Part shown: piece by piece, positions 57,016 to 64,000 of the stretch | Layout of the letters: each line of letters begins with the position of its first letter | Numbering within the stretch: position 1 is the stretch's first letter | NCBI RefSeq assembly: GCF_004358205.1 | Contig: NZ_SMYO01000004.1 | Span: forward strand, 248,001-312,000 | Direction: 5' to 3' | Source of the DNA: Bacillus salipaludis | GTDB lineage: Bacteria; Bacillota; Bacilli; Bacillales_B; DSM-18226 | Length of the DNA stretch: 64,000 bases | Notes under the pieces: generated by a model | Databases searched by the model: none | Seen by the model: the letters and a program-made list of their open reading frames with translations, nothing else | What the model was told of the DNA's origin: nothing | Translations under genes and position numbers: made by a program

Positions 57016-58017
57016 ATGGTTTCACATACGGCAAGATTATCCAGTTCAGAAATTGGGGGATTATGGGCAGTTTTTCTCCAAGAGGATATGGGAATTCGGT
57101 TATTGGAATATTTTCTTCATCATAATCAGGATGAAGAAATAAAAAGTGTACTAGAGCAAGCCCTTACTGCTTCCATTAGTCGTATTCAGCAAGTAACCGA
57201 TATTTTTAAGGAAGAAGGAATCCCCCTGCCAGATCGACTCACAGATGAGGACGTCGACTTATCTGTCCCTCCTTTGTTTTATGATGCATTTGCTTTAAGC
57301 TTTGTCTATTCGGTGGGCCGTATGAATATGATCAATATGGGATTTGTCACTGCAAATGTCGCAAGAATGGATGTTCTGAATTTTTTTACAACCATAGTGA
57401 AAGAATCTGCCACTTTGTATCAAGATGCTACTACTTTAATGCTTAAAAAGGGAATCTATGACCGCCCTCCGATGATTCCGTACCCTAATAAGGTTGAATA
57501 CATTGAAAAACAATCATATATTTTGGGACTTGGTAAGAAAAGACCGTTAAACACAGCGGAAATTACTGAAATTTTCTTTAATGTCGAACGGAATTATTTT
57601 TCAATTCTCATTTGTACGGCTTTTTTACAAATTGTTAAAGACAAGGAAATTAGAAAATATATTAAAGAAGGAAAAAAAATTTCTGAAAAGCAAATTCAAG
57701 TATTTAACGATCTTTTTATGAGAGAAGAGCTTTTAGGAGTAAAGCCAACTACAATGGCGGTAACGGATTCACAAGCAGCTCCTTTCTCCGATAAATTAAT
57801 CGTTCTACTTTTTCATTCTTTAAATGCGATTGATATTACTTTCCTTGGGCACGCCCTGTCCTTATCAATGCGAACGGACCTAGCGGCTCATTATCAAAAG
57901 TTTATCCTTGAGATTTTGCTTTATGGAGAGAAGGGTTTTAATATCATGGTAAATAGAGGCTGGCTTCAAATGCCTCCACATGCACCAAATCGAAGAGAAT
58001 TAGAGGGTTTAACGTAA
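57016..58017 (+). CDS. DUF3231 family protein
   Basis: A 333-residue protein made of two similar about 165-residue helical halves, each of the DUF3231 (ferritin-like bundle) type. The first begins LSSSEIGGLWAVFLQEDMGIRLLEYFLHH, the second LNTAEITEIFFNVERNYFSILICTAFLQIV. Members are common in spore-formers; function unknown, possibly spore-coat related. TTAGGGGGGA fixes ATG 57016; an earlier in-frame ATG (56968) lacks a site. It follows the CDF gene by 60 bp. Confidence 0.8.
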   Translation: MVSHTARLSSSEIGGLWAVFLQEDMGIRLLEYFLHHNQDEEIKSVLEQALTASISRIQQVTDIFKEEGIPLPDRLTDEDVDLSVPPLFYDAFALSFVYSVGRMNMINMGFVTANVARMDVLNFFTTIVKESATLYQDATTLMLKKGIYDRPPMIPYPNKVEYIEKQSYILGLGKKRPLNTAEITEIFFNVERNYFSILICTAFLQIVKDKEIRKYIKEGKKISEKQIQVFNDLFMREELLGVKPTTMAVTDSQAAPFSDKLIVLLFHSLNAIDITFLGHALSLSMRTDLAAHYQKFILEILLYGEKGFNIMVNRGWLQMPPHAPNRRELEGLT

Positions 58018-58048
58018 AAAGGTTCGTCGTCTCGACGAACCTTTTCTT
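58014..58048. terminator. Bidirectional terminator between DUF3231 and thioesterase genes
   Basis: AAAAAGGTTCGTCG with CGACGAACCTTTT around TCT (stem 58021-58029 and 58033-58041). A- and T-runs on both sides. Confidence 0.9.
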
Positions 58049-58559
58049 ATTCCCATGGTTTATTAATGGTTAAGTGCTCTGCTAATTCTTTGCTGTTTTG
58101 TCTATGCACTTTTCGTTCTTCAGCCCGTTTTGAAGCCGTTTCATGTAGTTTTTTTTCTTCCTCAGTTTCAGGAATGATTCCAGGTACTGGTGCGGGTTTG
58201 CCGTCATCATCTAAGGCAACAAACGTTAAAAACGCGGTGGCAGCGATTTTTCTATCCCCAGTAATTAGATTTTCAGCAATAATTTTTACAAAGACTTCTA
58301 ATGAAGTTCTCCCTGTCCAGGTTACAAACGATTCGAAGCAGACAGAATCATCAGGAGTAATTGGACTTAGAAAATCAACTGAATCGGTAGAAGCTGTAAC
58401 ACATTCTCTTCTTGAATGCCTTACAGCAGAAATGGATGCAATCATATCTACATCACTCATTAGTTTTCCGCCAAATAAGGTATTGTGATTATTTACATCA
58501 TTGGGAAAAACTCTGCTTGTCCTTACTACTACTGACTCTTTACAAGTTTTTGCGTCCAT
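58047..58559 (-). CDS. ykhA: Acyl-CoA thioesterase (YkhA-like hotdog protein)
   Basis: A 170-residue hotdog-fold acyl-CoA hydrolase of the BFIT/cytosolic thioesterase group. Signature: VFPNDVNNHNTLFGGKLMSDVDMIASISA with the catalytic Asn-His-Asp region, then VDFLSPITPDD and TAFLTFVALDDDG. A charged helical tail follows. GGGAGGA on the minus strand fits the ATG at 58559; an upstream in-frame ATG (58586) has no site. Likely controls acyl-CoA pools; exact chain length not shown. Confidence 0.88.
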   Translation of the reverse strand: MDAKTCKESVVVRTSRVFPNDVNNHNTLFGGKLMSDVDMIASISAVRHSRRECVTASTDSVDFLSPITPDDSVCFESFVTWTGRTSLEVFVKIIAENLITGDRKIAATAFLTFVALDDDGKPAPVPGIIPETEEEKKLHETASKRAEERKVHRQNSKELAEHLTINKPWE

Positions 58560-58726
58560 ATTTAATCCTCCCGTAAGTGCTCGCAATATATTTATTTTTT
58601 ACCAGAACTTCTGGCACTAACCGAAAATTCTAATCAAATGTTCATGATAATTTAAGGGAAAAAGTGGTTTAATGGAAGCATTATGATAAAAATAAGAAAA
58701 GGATATGGATGGTATGGGGGATTGGA

Positions 58727-59839
58727 ATGGTAAAAAATCTTCTAATTTGTTTTGTTGTCGTATTAATGATTGTTGGTCAAACAGCCTGCCAAAACAATAA
58801 AGGATTCATTAATCGTCCTAATCGGACTTTAGCAAAACAGCATGAAGTTAATCTTAAAAAGATTATCCAAAAGGGAAACAATGAACAAGAACGAATTAAA
58901 GATTATTTAACTCACATGCATCTTAATGGAAGTGTTACGGTTATCAAGAATCATAAGTTGGTCTTTAACAAAGGAATGGGCTATGCGAATTTCAAGAATC
59001 ATATTTTGAACCAACCCTATACTACCTATCCAATTGGTTCGATTTCAAAGGCGTTTGTAGCGGTATGTATTTTACAACTGCAAGAAAAAGGCATGCTATC
59101 GATTGAAGACCCTTTATCAAAATATATTCCCGGTTTTCCTAATGGCCAAGAAATAAAATTAGTTCATTTATTAAGCCATACTTCAGGAATTCAAAAACCG
59201 TTGTGGAAAGTCTGGGATACTAAGCCCGTGGATATGATACACGAGGCGGAAAGAAGACCACTTCTATTTATACCGGGCACAAGATGGGATTATAAGGACA
59301 TTAATTATCTCATATTGGGCTATATTGTTGAAAAGGTGTCGGGAACAACACTGCATGAATATATTCAACATAATATTTTTGCTCCTGCAGGAATGAAAAG
59401 TTCAGGATTTATTACGAGGGAAAATCTTTTTCCTTTTACATCAACTGGGTATTTAAAAATAGGTCAACATCTGCATTCCATTAAAAAGCTGAATCCGTAT
59501 CCTCTTTTTGGCTGTGGAGATATTTTTACAACTGCCCTTGATTTATCTCGTTTTGATGAGGCATTATTTGGTGGTAAACTTATTTCTAGAAATCGTTTGA
59601 AGGAAATGCTTAGGCCAAGAAGTATCTCGAAATATGGACTTGGGCTTTATAACTATGGCGATCGCATATTAAGCCGAGGCGTTTTATTAGGGTGGGAATC
59701 ACTTCATGTATATTATAATGATAAAACCCAAATTACGATTTTATTGAATATTCATTCTAAAAGGACAAAAATTAAAGCCATTGCAAATGATATTCACACA
59801 ATCATAAAATTGGGGAAATCCCACAATTTGAAGATGTGA
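58727..59839 (+). CDS. Exported serine hydrolase, beta-lactamase/PBP4* family
   Basis: A 370-residue serine hydrolase of the class C beta-lactamase-like group. An N-terminal hydrophobic signal ends QTAC at residue 21, a weak lipobox (Gln at -3), so it may be a lipoprotein. Active-site SxxK is GSISKAF near residue 104. The YxN-like motif is YKDINYLILGYIVEKVSG, and LLSHTSGI is conserved. The natural substrate is probably a wall peptide or ester rather than an antibiotic. GGGGGA at 58716-58721 supports ATG 58727 over 58709. Confidence 0.83.
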   Translation: MVKNLLICFVVVLMIVGQTACQNNKGFINRPNRTLAKQHEVNLKKIIQKGNNEQERIKDYLTHMHLNGSVTVIKNHKLVFNKGMGYANFKNHILNQPYTTYPIGSISKAFVAVCILQLQEKGMLSIEDPLSKYIPGFPNGQEIKLVHLLSHTSGIQKPLWKVWDTKPVDMIHEAERRPLLFIPGTRWDYKDINYLILGYIVEKVSGTTLHEYIQHNIFAPAGMKSSGFITRENLFPFTSTGYLKIGQHLHSIKKLNPYPLFGCGDIFTTALDLSRFDEALFGGKLISRNRLKEMLRPRSISKYGLGLYNYGDRILSRGVLLGWESLHVYYNDKTQITILLNIHSKRTKIKAIANDIHTIIKLGKSHNLKM

Positions 59840-59883
59840 CCTAGTAATTTCCTAATGGCAGTGTATAGAATGGAGGAAAAAAG

Positions 59884-60705
59884 ATGAGTATGCAAAACCA
59901 AATTATGCAGGAGTTAAATGTATCTTCTGAGATTAACCCTAAAGAGGAAATTAGAAAGCGAATTGATTTTTTAAAAAATTACTTACATAAAACAAAGGCT
60001 AAAGGTTATGTTTTGGGGATTAGCGGCGGTCAGGATTCAAGCCTTGCCGGGCGCCTCGCGCAGTTATCGGTTGAAGAGCTGCGGAAGGAAGGAACGGAAG
60101 CTGTTTTTATTGCAGTCCGTCTGCCTTATGGTGTTCAACAAGATGAAGACGATGCACAAAGGTCGTTGTCCTTTATTCAGGCAGACCAAGACTACGTTTT
60201 TAATATAAAGTCTTCTGTTGATTCTGTTCAAACGGAGTATGATGGGATGTCAAAAGGTAAACCTTTAAGTGATTATCAAAAAGGAAATGTAAAAGCTAGG
60301 ATGAGAATGATTGCCCAATATGCAGTTGGAGGAATGGAAGGGCTACTTGTAATTGGAACTGATCATGCTGCTGAAGCTGTTACCGGATTTTATACGAAAT
60401 ATGGCGATGGGGGCGCAGATGTTCTTCCGCTTTCAGGTTTAACAAAACGCCAGGGAAAAGCTTTGTTAAAAGAACTTGGAGCGGATGAGCGTTTATATTT
60501 AAAAGTACCGACAGCAGATTTATTGGATCATAAGCCAGGACAAGCAGATGAAACGGAATTGGGCATTACATACGATGAGCTTGATGATTACCTTGAAGGT
60601 CGACCTGTTTCAAAGGAAATTGCCGAGAAAGTTGAAAATCGTTATCGCATGACGGAACATAAACGCCAACTGCCAGCAACTATGTTTGATTCTTGGTGGA
60701 AATAA
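59884..60705 (+). CDS. nadE: NH3-dependent NAD+ synthetase
   Basis: Last step of NAD synthesis: deamido-NAD + ammonia + ATP. 273 aa, without a glutaminase domain. The ATP pyrophosphatase P-loop is [18 protein letters not shown] near residues 46-63. Other blocks are [52 protein letters not shown] and [16 protein letters not shown]. The C-terminal [14 protein letters not shown] is typical. GGAGGAAAAAAG precedes ATG 59884. Confidence 0.96.
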   Translation: MSMQNQIMQELNVSSEINPKEEIRKRIDFLKNYLHKTKAKGYVLGISGGQDSSLAGRLAQLSVEELRKEGTEAVFIAVRLPYGVQQDEDDAQRSLSFIQADQDYVFNIKSSVDSVQTEYDGMSKGKPLSDYQKGNVKARMRMIAQYAVGGMEGLLVIGTDHAAEAVTGFYTKYGDGGADVLPLSGLTKRQGKALLKELGADERLYLKVPTADLLDHKPGQADETELGITYDELDDYLEGRPVSKEIAEKVENRYRMTEHKRQLPATMFDSWWK

Positions 60706-60714
60706 CTTTTAATG

Positions 60715-60745
60715 ACCTATTAGAATTTTCTGATAGGTTTTTCTA
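60715..60745 (+). terminator. Terminator after nadE
   Basis: ACCTATTAG (60715-60723) pairs imperfectly with CTGATAGGT (60730-60738), followed by five T. Confidence 0.7.
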
Positions 60746-60775
60746 CATTAATTTTTAATAATCGGATAAAATAAC

Positions 60776-60804
60776 TTTACAGAAGTCATTAGTTGTAATA
60801 TGAT
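60776..60804 (+). promoter_or_regulatory. Promoter of the amino-acid ABC transporter operon
   Basis: TTTACA (60776-60781), 17-bp spacer, TATGAT (60799-60804), about 38 bp upstream of the first gene. No S-box or T-box leader fits in this space. Confidence 0.6.
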
Positions 60805-60841
60805 AATCCAAGTAAAACAATAAGAATTAGGGGGTTATATT

Positions 60842-61672
60842 GTGAAAAAGCTTTCAGTTTTATTTGCACTTTTACTCAGCTTTATGTTAATTCTGTCAGC
60901 ATGTGGTACAAGTAATAATGATACCACTAAAGATAATAAGAATGATAATCAATCTGCTTCAAAGGATAAAGATTTATTGGCTAAGATTAAAGCAGATGGA
61001 AAAATTCTCATTGGTACGGAAGGTACATATGCACCATTTACGTTCCATGATAAAAGCGGTAAATTAACCGGTTTTGATGTCGAGGTAGCTACGGAAGTGG
61101 CCAAGCGTCTAGGAGTAACACCGGAATTTAAAGAAACACAATGGGATGCAATGTTTGCCGGATTAGATGCAAAACGTTTTGACATAGTTGCCAACGAGGT
61201 TGGAATTCGTCCAGACCGTCAGGAAAAATACGATTTTTCAAATCCATACATCACATCAAGCGCAGTTCTTATTGTACGTAATGACAACAATAAAGTGAAA
61301 AAATTTGAAGATATAAAAGGTTTAAAATCTGCTCAATCTATGACTAGTAACTATGCGGATATTGCAAGGAAATTTGGTGCAAATATTACCGGAGTAGAGG
61401 GCTTTAACCAAGCGATTGACTTATTGGCATCGAAACGTGTTGATGTAACGGTCAACGATAAAATTTCTTTCTTAGACTATAAAAAACAAAAGCCTGATGC
61501 ACCTGTAAAAATTGCGGCAACTTCAGCAGATGCTTCACAAAGCGGATTTATGTTTAGAAAAAATAATCAAACACTAGTAGATGCAGTAAACAAAGCATTA
61601 AACGATATGATTTCAGATGGAACATACAAAAAAATCTCCGAGAAATGGTTTGGTGAAGATGTACTTAAATAG
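60842..61672 (+). CDS. tcyA: Amino-acid ABC transporter substrate-binding lipoprotein, TcyA-like
   Basis: A 276-residue extracellular binding lipoprotein. Signal [21 protein letters not shown] with lipobox LSAC (Cys21), a polar linker rich in Asn, Asp and Lys, then a SBP family 3 domain ([56 protein letters not shown]). The pattern is close to B. subtilis TcyA (memory), suggesting cystine as ligand; other polar amino acids are possible. GTG start behind TAGGGGG. It overlaps the permease gene by 14 bp. Confidence 0.82.
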   Translation: MKKLSVLFALLLSFMLILSACGTSNNDTTKDNKNDNQSASKDKDLLAKIKADGKILIGTEGTYAPFTFHDKSGKLTGFDVEVATEVAKRLGVTPEFKETQWDAMFAGLDAKRFDIVANEVGIRPDRQEKYDFSNPYITSSAVLIVRNDNNKVKKFEDIKGLKSAQSMTSNYADIARKFGANITGVEGFNQAIDLLASKRVDVTVNDKISFLDYKKQKPDAPVKIAATSADASQSGFMFRKNNQTLVDAVNKALNDMISDGTYKKISEKWFGEDVLK

Positions 61673-62357
61673 TATTTTTGCTGACCCGGAAAGAACAGCT
61701 CGTTTAATGGATATTGCACAAAGTTCCTTTCTGCCCCTTTTGAAAGGGGCTATTTTTTATACAATACCCTTAACGCTGATTACCTTTGTCATTGGTTTAA
61801 TCCTTGCCATATTAACTGCGCTGGCGCGGATTTCGCATCTTAAAATTTTACAAATGATTGCTAGGATTTATGTTTCTATCATTCGGGGAACTCCATTGTT
61901 AGTCCAGCTGTTCATCATTTTTTATGGTTTACCGACGGTTGGAATTACACTGGATTCCTATGTCGCAGCTATTATTGGTTTTTCTCTCAGTGTCGGTGCT
62001 TATGGCTCGGAAATTATTCGTGCCGCGATTATCTCAATCCCAAAAGGACAGTGGGAAGCAGGGTACTCGATCGGAATGTCTTATTCTCAAGTACTTAGAA
62101 GAATTATTCTGCCTCAGGCTACAAGAGTCTCGATACCGCCATTATCAAACTCATTTATTAGTCTTGTAAAGGATACGTCGTTGGCATCTCTTGTTCTTTT
62201 AACGGAGTTGTTTCGAAAGGCACAGGAAATTGCTGCAACCAATTATGAATTTTTATTGGTTTATAGTGAAGCGGCACTTATTTATTGGGTCATTTGCTTT
62301 TTCCTTTCCATCCTTCAACAATCATTGGAAACGAGATTGGACCGCTATGTGTCTTAA
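61659..62357 (+). CDS. tcyB: Amino-acid ABC transporter permease, TcyB-like
   Basis: A 232-residue HisM-type permease with about five helices. The amino-acid permease motif [18 protein letters not shown] lies near residue 84. The EAA loop is [27 protein letters not shown]. The frame extends upstream into tcyA, but ATG 61659 gives a normal N-terminus and overlaps the tcyA stop by 14 bp. Ends 10 bp before the ATPase gene's ribosome site region. Confidence 0.85.
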   Translation: MYLNSIFADPERTARLMDIAQSSFLPLLKGAIFYTIPLTLITFVIGLILAILTALARISHLKILQMIARIYVSIIRGTPLLVQLFIIFYGLPTVGITLDSYVAAIIGFSLSVGAYGSEIIRAAIISIPKGQWEAGYSIGMSYSQVLRRIILPQATRVSIPPLSNSFISLVKDTSLASLVLLTELFRKAQEIAATNYEFLLVYSEAALIYWVICFFLSILQQSLETRLDRYVS

Positions 62358-62373
62358 GTAAAGGAGAATGACC

Positions 62374-63108
62374 ATGATATCAATTAAAGGACTATATAAG
62401 CAATTTGATCAATTAGAAGTATTAAAAGGGATTGATCTTGAGGTGGAAAAAGGAAAGGTTGTTGTCATTATCGGCCCGTCCGGTTCTGGAAAAACAACGA
62501 TGCTCCGCTGCCTGAATGTTTTGGAAACACCAACGAAGGGTGTAATTTCCATCGAAGGGAAAAGTCTTGATTTTTCTAATCCTGTTTCAAAGAAGAATAT
62601 TGCTTCTTTTCGCCGCTTAACCGGTATGGTTTTTCAAAATTATAATTTATTCCCGCATAAAACTGCTGTGGAAAATGTGATGGAGGGGCCCATCATCGTA
62701 AAGGGGCAGAGTAAGGATACGGCTCGTAAAAAAGCAGTGTCTCTTTTGGAAAAAGTCGGACTTGGTGACAAAATTGATTACTATCCTGCACAGCTTTCCG
62801 GTGGACAGCAGCAGCGGGTAGGTATAGCAAGAGCGCTTGCAATGGAGCCGGAGGTTATGTTGTTTGATGAACCGACCTCAGCTCTAGACCCTGAACTTGT
62901 CGGAGAGGTTCTTAAAGTAATGAAGGATCTTGCCCAAGAAGGAATGACGATGATTGTCGTTACCCATGAAATGCGCTTTGCCCGTGAAGCAGCGGATGAA
63001 GTTATTTTTATGGACCAGGGTGTTGTGGTTGAAAGAAACAAACCGGAAGAGATTTTCACGAATCCAAAAGAAGAGCGGACACGGAAATTTTTAAATATGA
63101 TTCAGTAA
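62374..63108 (+). CDS. tcyC: Amino-acid ABC transporter ATP-binding protein, TcyC-like
   Basis: A 244-residue ABC ATPase. Walker [10 protein letters not shown] near residue 33, Q-loop [12 protein letters not shown], signature LSGGQQQR near 135, Walker [15 protein letters not shown], and the switch His in [15 protein letters not shown] at 62360-62366 is too close to ATG 62368 and fits ATG 62374. Last gene of the three-gene transporter operon. Confidence 0.88.
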   Translation: MISIKGLYKQFDQLEVLKGIDLEVEKGKVVVIIGPSGSGKTTMLRCLNVLETPTKGVISIEGKSLDFSNPVSKKNIASFRRLTGMVFQNYNLFPHKTAVENVMEGPIIVKGQSKDTARKKAVSLLEKVGLGDKIDYYPAQLSGGQQQRVGIARALAMEPEVMLFDEPTSALDPELVGEVLKVMKDLAQEGMTMIVVTHEMRFAREAADEVIFMDQGVVVERNKPEEIFTNPKEERTRKFLNMIQ

Positions 63109-63140
63109 AGTGTTATGGCTACGGTCATAGCACTTTTTGT
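63108..63140 (+). terminator. Terminator of the ABC transporter operon
   Basis: AAGTGTTATG (63109-63118) pairs with CATAGCACTT (63126-63135, one wobble), then T residues. Confidence 0.8.
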
Positions 63141-63155
63141 TTTTCAAGCGAAGAA

Positions 63156-63365
63156 TGATAGTGCCCGTGCAAAGGGAAAAATCGTGAGCATGGGAACAAA
63201 CAGAAGTTGATAGTGCCCGTGTGAAGGGAAAAATCGTGAGCCCAAGAACAAACAGAGGTTGATAGTGCCGTTTCGGAGAAATAAACCAAGAGCATGGGCA
63301 CTTACAAGGATTCATAGTGCCTATGAAGAAAGGAAAAAAGAGAGTTCGCACACCATACATTGAGA
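63156..63365. repeat. Tandem repeat, four units of 52 bp
   Basis: TGATAGTGCC or TCATAGTGCC recurs at 63156, 63208, 63260 and 63312, exactly 52 bp apart. The first two units are nearly identical (GGGAAAAATCGTGAGC); the third and fourth are diverged. It fills most of the gap between the tcyC terminator and the flotillin terminator. No gene. Confidence 0.85.
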
Positions 63366-63379
63366 CAATTAACACATAA

Positions 63380-63420
63380 AAGCAAAGGCTGCCTGTGTTT
63401 CTTTCATCACAGGCAGCCTC
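63380..63420 (-). terminator. Terminator of the flotillin gene
   Basis: AGGCTGCCTGTG (63386-63397) and CACAGGCAGCCT (63408-63419), a perfect 12-bp stem. On the minus strand it is followed by a T-rich tract. Confidence 0.8.
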
Positions 63421-63429
63421 GTTTTCGTG

Positions 63430-64000
63430 CTATTCAGCTGTCTTTTTCACTTCTTCAGTCAATTTCTCAATGCTTCTTTTCACATTGGATTTACCTGAAT
63501 AATTCTCAATTAATTCCTTTACATCAATTCCACTTGAAGCTTTTAATGACTCTTGGAGACTCGCCATTAAGTTCGTCGCATAACTGGTGATTTTATTGGC
63601 ACCGCCATTCGCTCCCGATTCGCCACCCGTATCAACAACGGTAATTTTATCGATATTCGAAAGCGGGCTCGCCACCTGCTTCGCATATTCTGGAAGCATT
63701 TTGATCACCATGTCGAGAATCGCGGCTTGACCGAATTGTTCGAACGCCTCGGCAATTTTTTCTTTTGCTTCTGCCTCAGCAAGACCTTTCAAGCGAATAA
63801 TTTCAGCTTCGGATTGACCTTGTGCTTTCTGTGCTTCCGCTTTTGCAAGACCATCCATCCGGATACGTTCTGCCTCCGCTTTCGCCATTGCTTCAATCCG
63901 GTATTTATTGGCTTCCGCTTCCGCAATCTCTCTTGCCTTATTTGCAGCAGCTGCCTGCTCAACAGAGTAGCGGTCCGCATCCGCTTTTTTCTTTACTTCA
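63430..64000 (-). CDS. floT: Flotillin-like protein FloT, C-terminal part
   Basis: Membrane-microdomain scaffold of Bacillus. The visible 190 residues are the C-terminal half: a long Ala/Glu/Lys coiled coil (repeats of EAEANKYRIEAMAKAEAERI type), then FGQAAILDMVIKMLPEYAKQVASPLSNIDKITVVD, which is typical of flotillin ends. The frame is open to the window edge at 64000, so the membrane-inserted SPFH domain lies outside. An in-frame ATG at 63888 is internal. The C-terminal tail (KSNVKRSIEKLTEEVKKTAE) is charged. Confidence 0.92.
   Translation of the reverse strand, partial: EVKKKADADRYSVEQAAAANKAREIAEAEANKYRIEAMAKAEAERIRMDGLAKAEAQKAQGQSEAEIIRLKGLAEAEAKEKIAEAFEQFGQAAILDMVIKMLPEYAKQVASPLSNIDKITVVDTGGESGANGGANKITSYATNLMASLQESLKASSGIDVKELIENYSGKSNVKRSIEKLTEEVKKTAE

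Overview
The window is a chromosomal segment of a low-GC Gram-positive spore-former of the family Bacillaceae, most like Bacillus/Neobacillus. The evidence is the conserved gene order lgt-ppaX-yvoF-hisZGDBHAFI, yvcD-trxB-yvcI-rapZ-yvcK-whiA-crh, clpP-tRNA-Arg-rpoN, cggR-gapA-pgk-tpiA-gpmI-eno and secG-est-rnr-smpB-ssrA, together with strong AGGAGG-type ribosome sites and many TTG/GTG starts. No species can be named from the sequence alone. Most genes lie on the + strand. The only convergent genes are clpP, a DUF2085/small membrane/DUF192 trio, an AlkD-like gene, a thioesterase and a flotillin cut by the right edge.

Layout. 1-8.3 kb: 3' end of lgt, ppaX, an acetyltransferase, then the complete histidine operon with short HisG plus HisZ. 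8.4-15.7 kb: TPR protein, thioredoxin reductase, the rapZ-yvcK-whiA-crh cluster, and clpP behind a CtsR-type box. 15.8-25.2 kb: tRNA-Arg(CCG), sigma-54 (rpoN), a glutaredoxin-like protein, then CggR with a recognisable operator and the lower-glycolysis operon. 25.4-32.8 kb: secreted M28 aminopeptidase, secG, carboxylesterase, RNase R, an about 0.8 kb minisatellite, smpB and tmRNA. 33-37 kb: a sigma-54 activator, a ureohydrolase behind a textbook -24/-12 promoter, and an NCS1 permease; three copies of one 16-bp palindromic site link the activator to its own gene and to this operon. 37-40.3 kb: acyltransferase, BcrC-like phosphatase and small membrane or secreted proteins.

40.3-48.2 kb: a full Gram-positive Tad/Flp pilus operon (flp, tadV, tadE, tadG, cpaB, tadZ, tadA, tadB, tadC). 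The flp gene is only 52 codons. The operon is followed by a SinR-like repressor gene, and SinR-type GTTCTTT boxes lie both upstream of flp and upstream of the repressor. 48.3-52 kb: MarR regulator and a YdgH-like MMPL exporter. 52.2-64 kb: a structured repeat, a polysaccharide deacetylase behind an ECF-sigma promoter, an AI-2E-family permease, a CDF metal transporter, DUF3231, a thioesterase, a serine hydrolase, nadE, a TcyABC-like cystine ABC transporter and flotillin.

Most of the window is ordinary core genome. What stands out is regulatory and repeat structure: the sigma-54/ureohydrolase circuit, the possible SinR-like control of Tad pili, two unrelated tandem arrays with the same 52-bp period, two copies of a MITE-like hairpin element with compensatory base changes, and several hairpins that overlap promoters. 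No phage, CRISPR array or insertion sequence with a transposase was seen.
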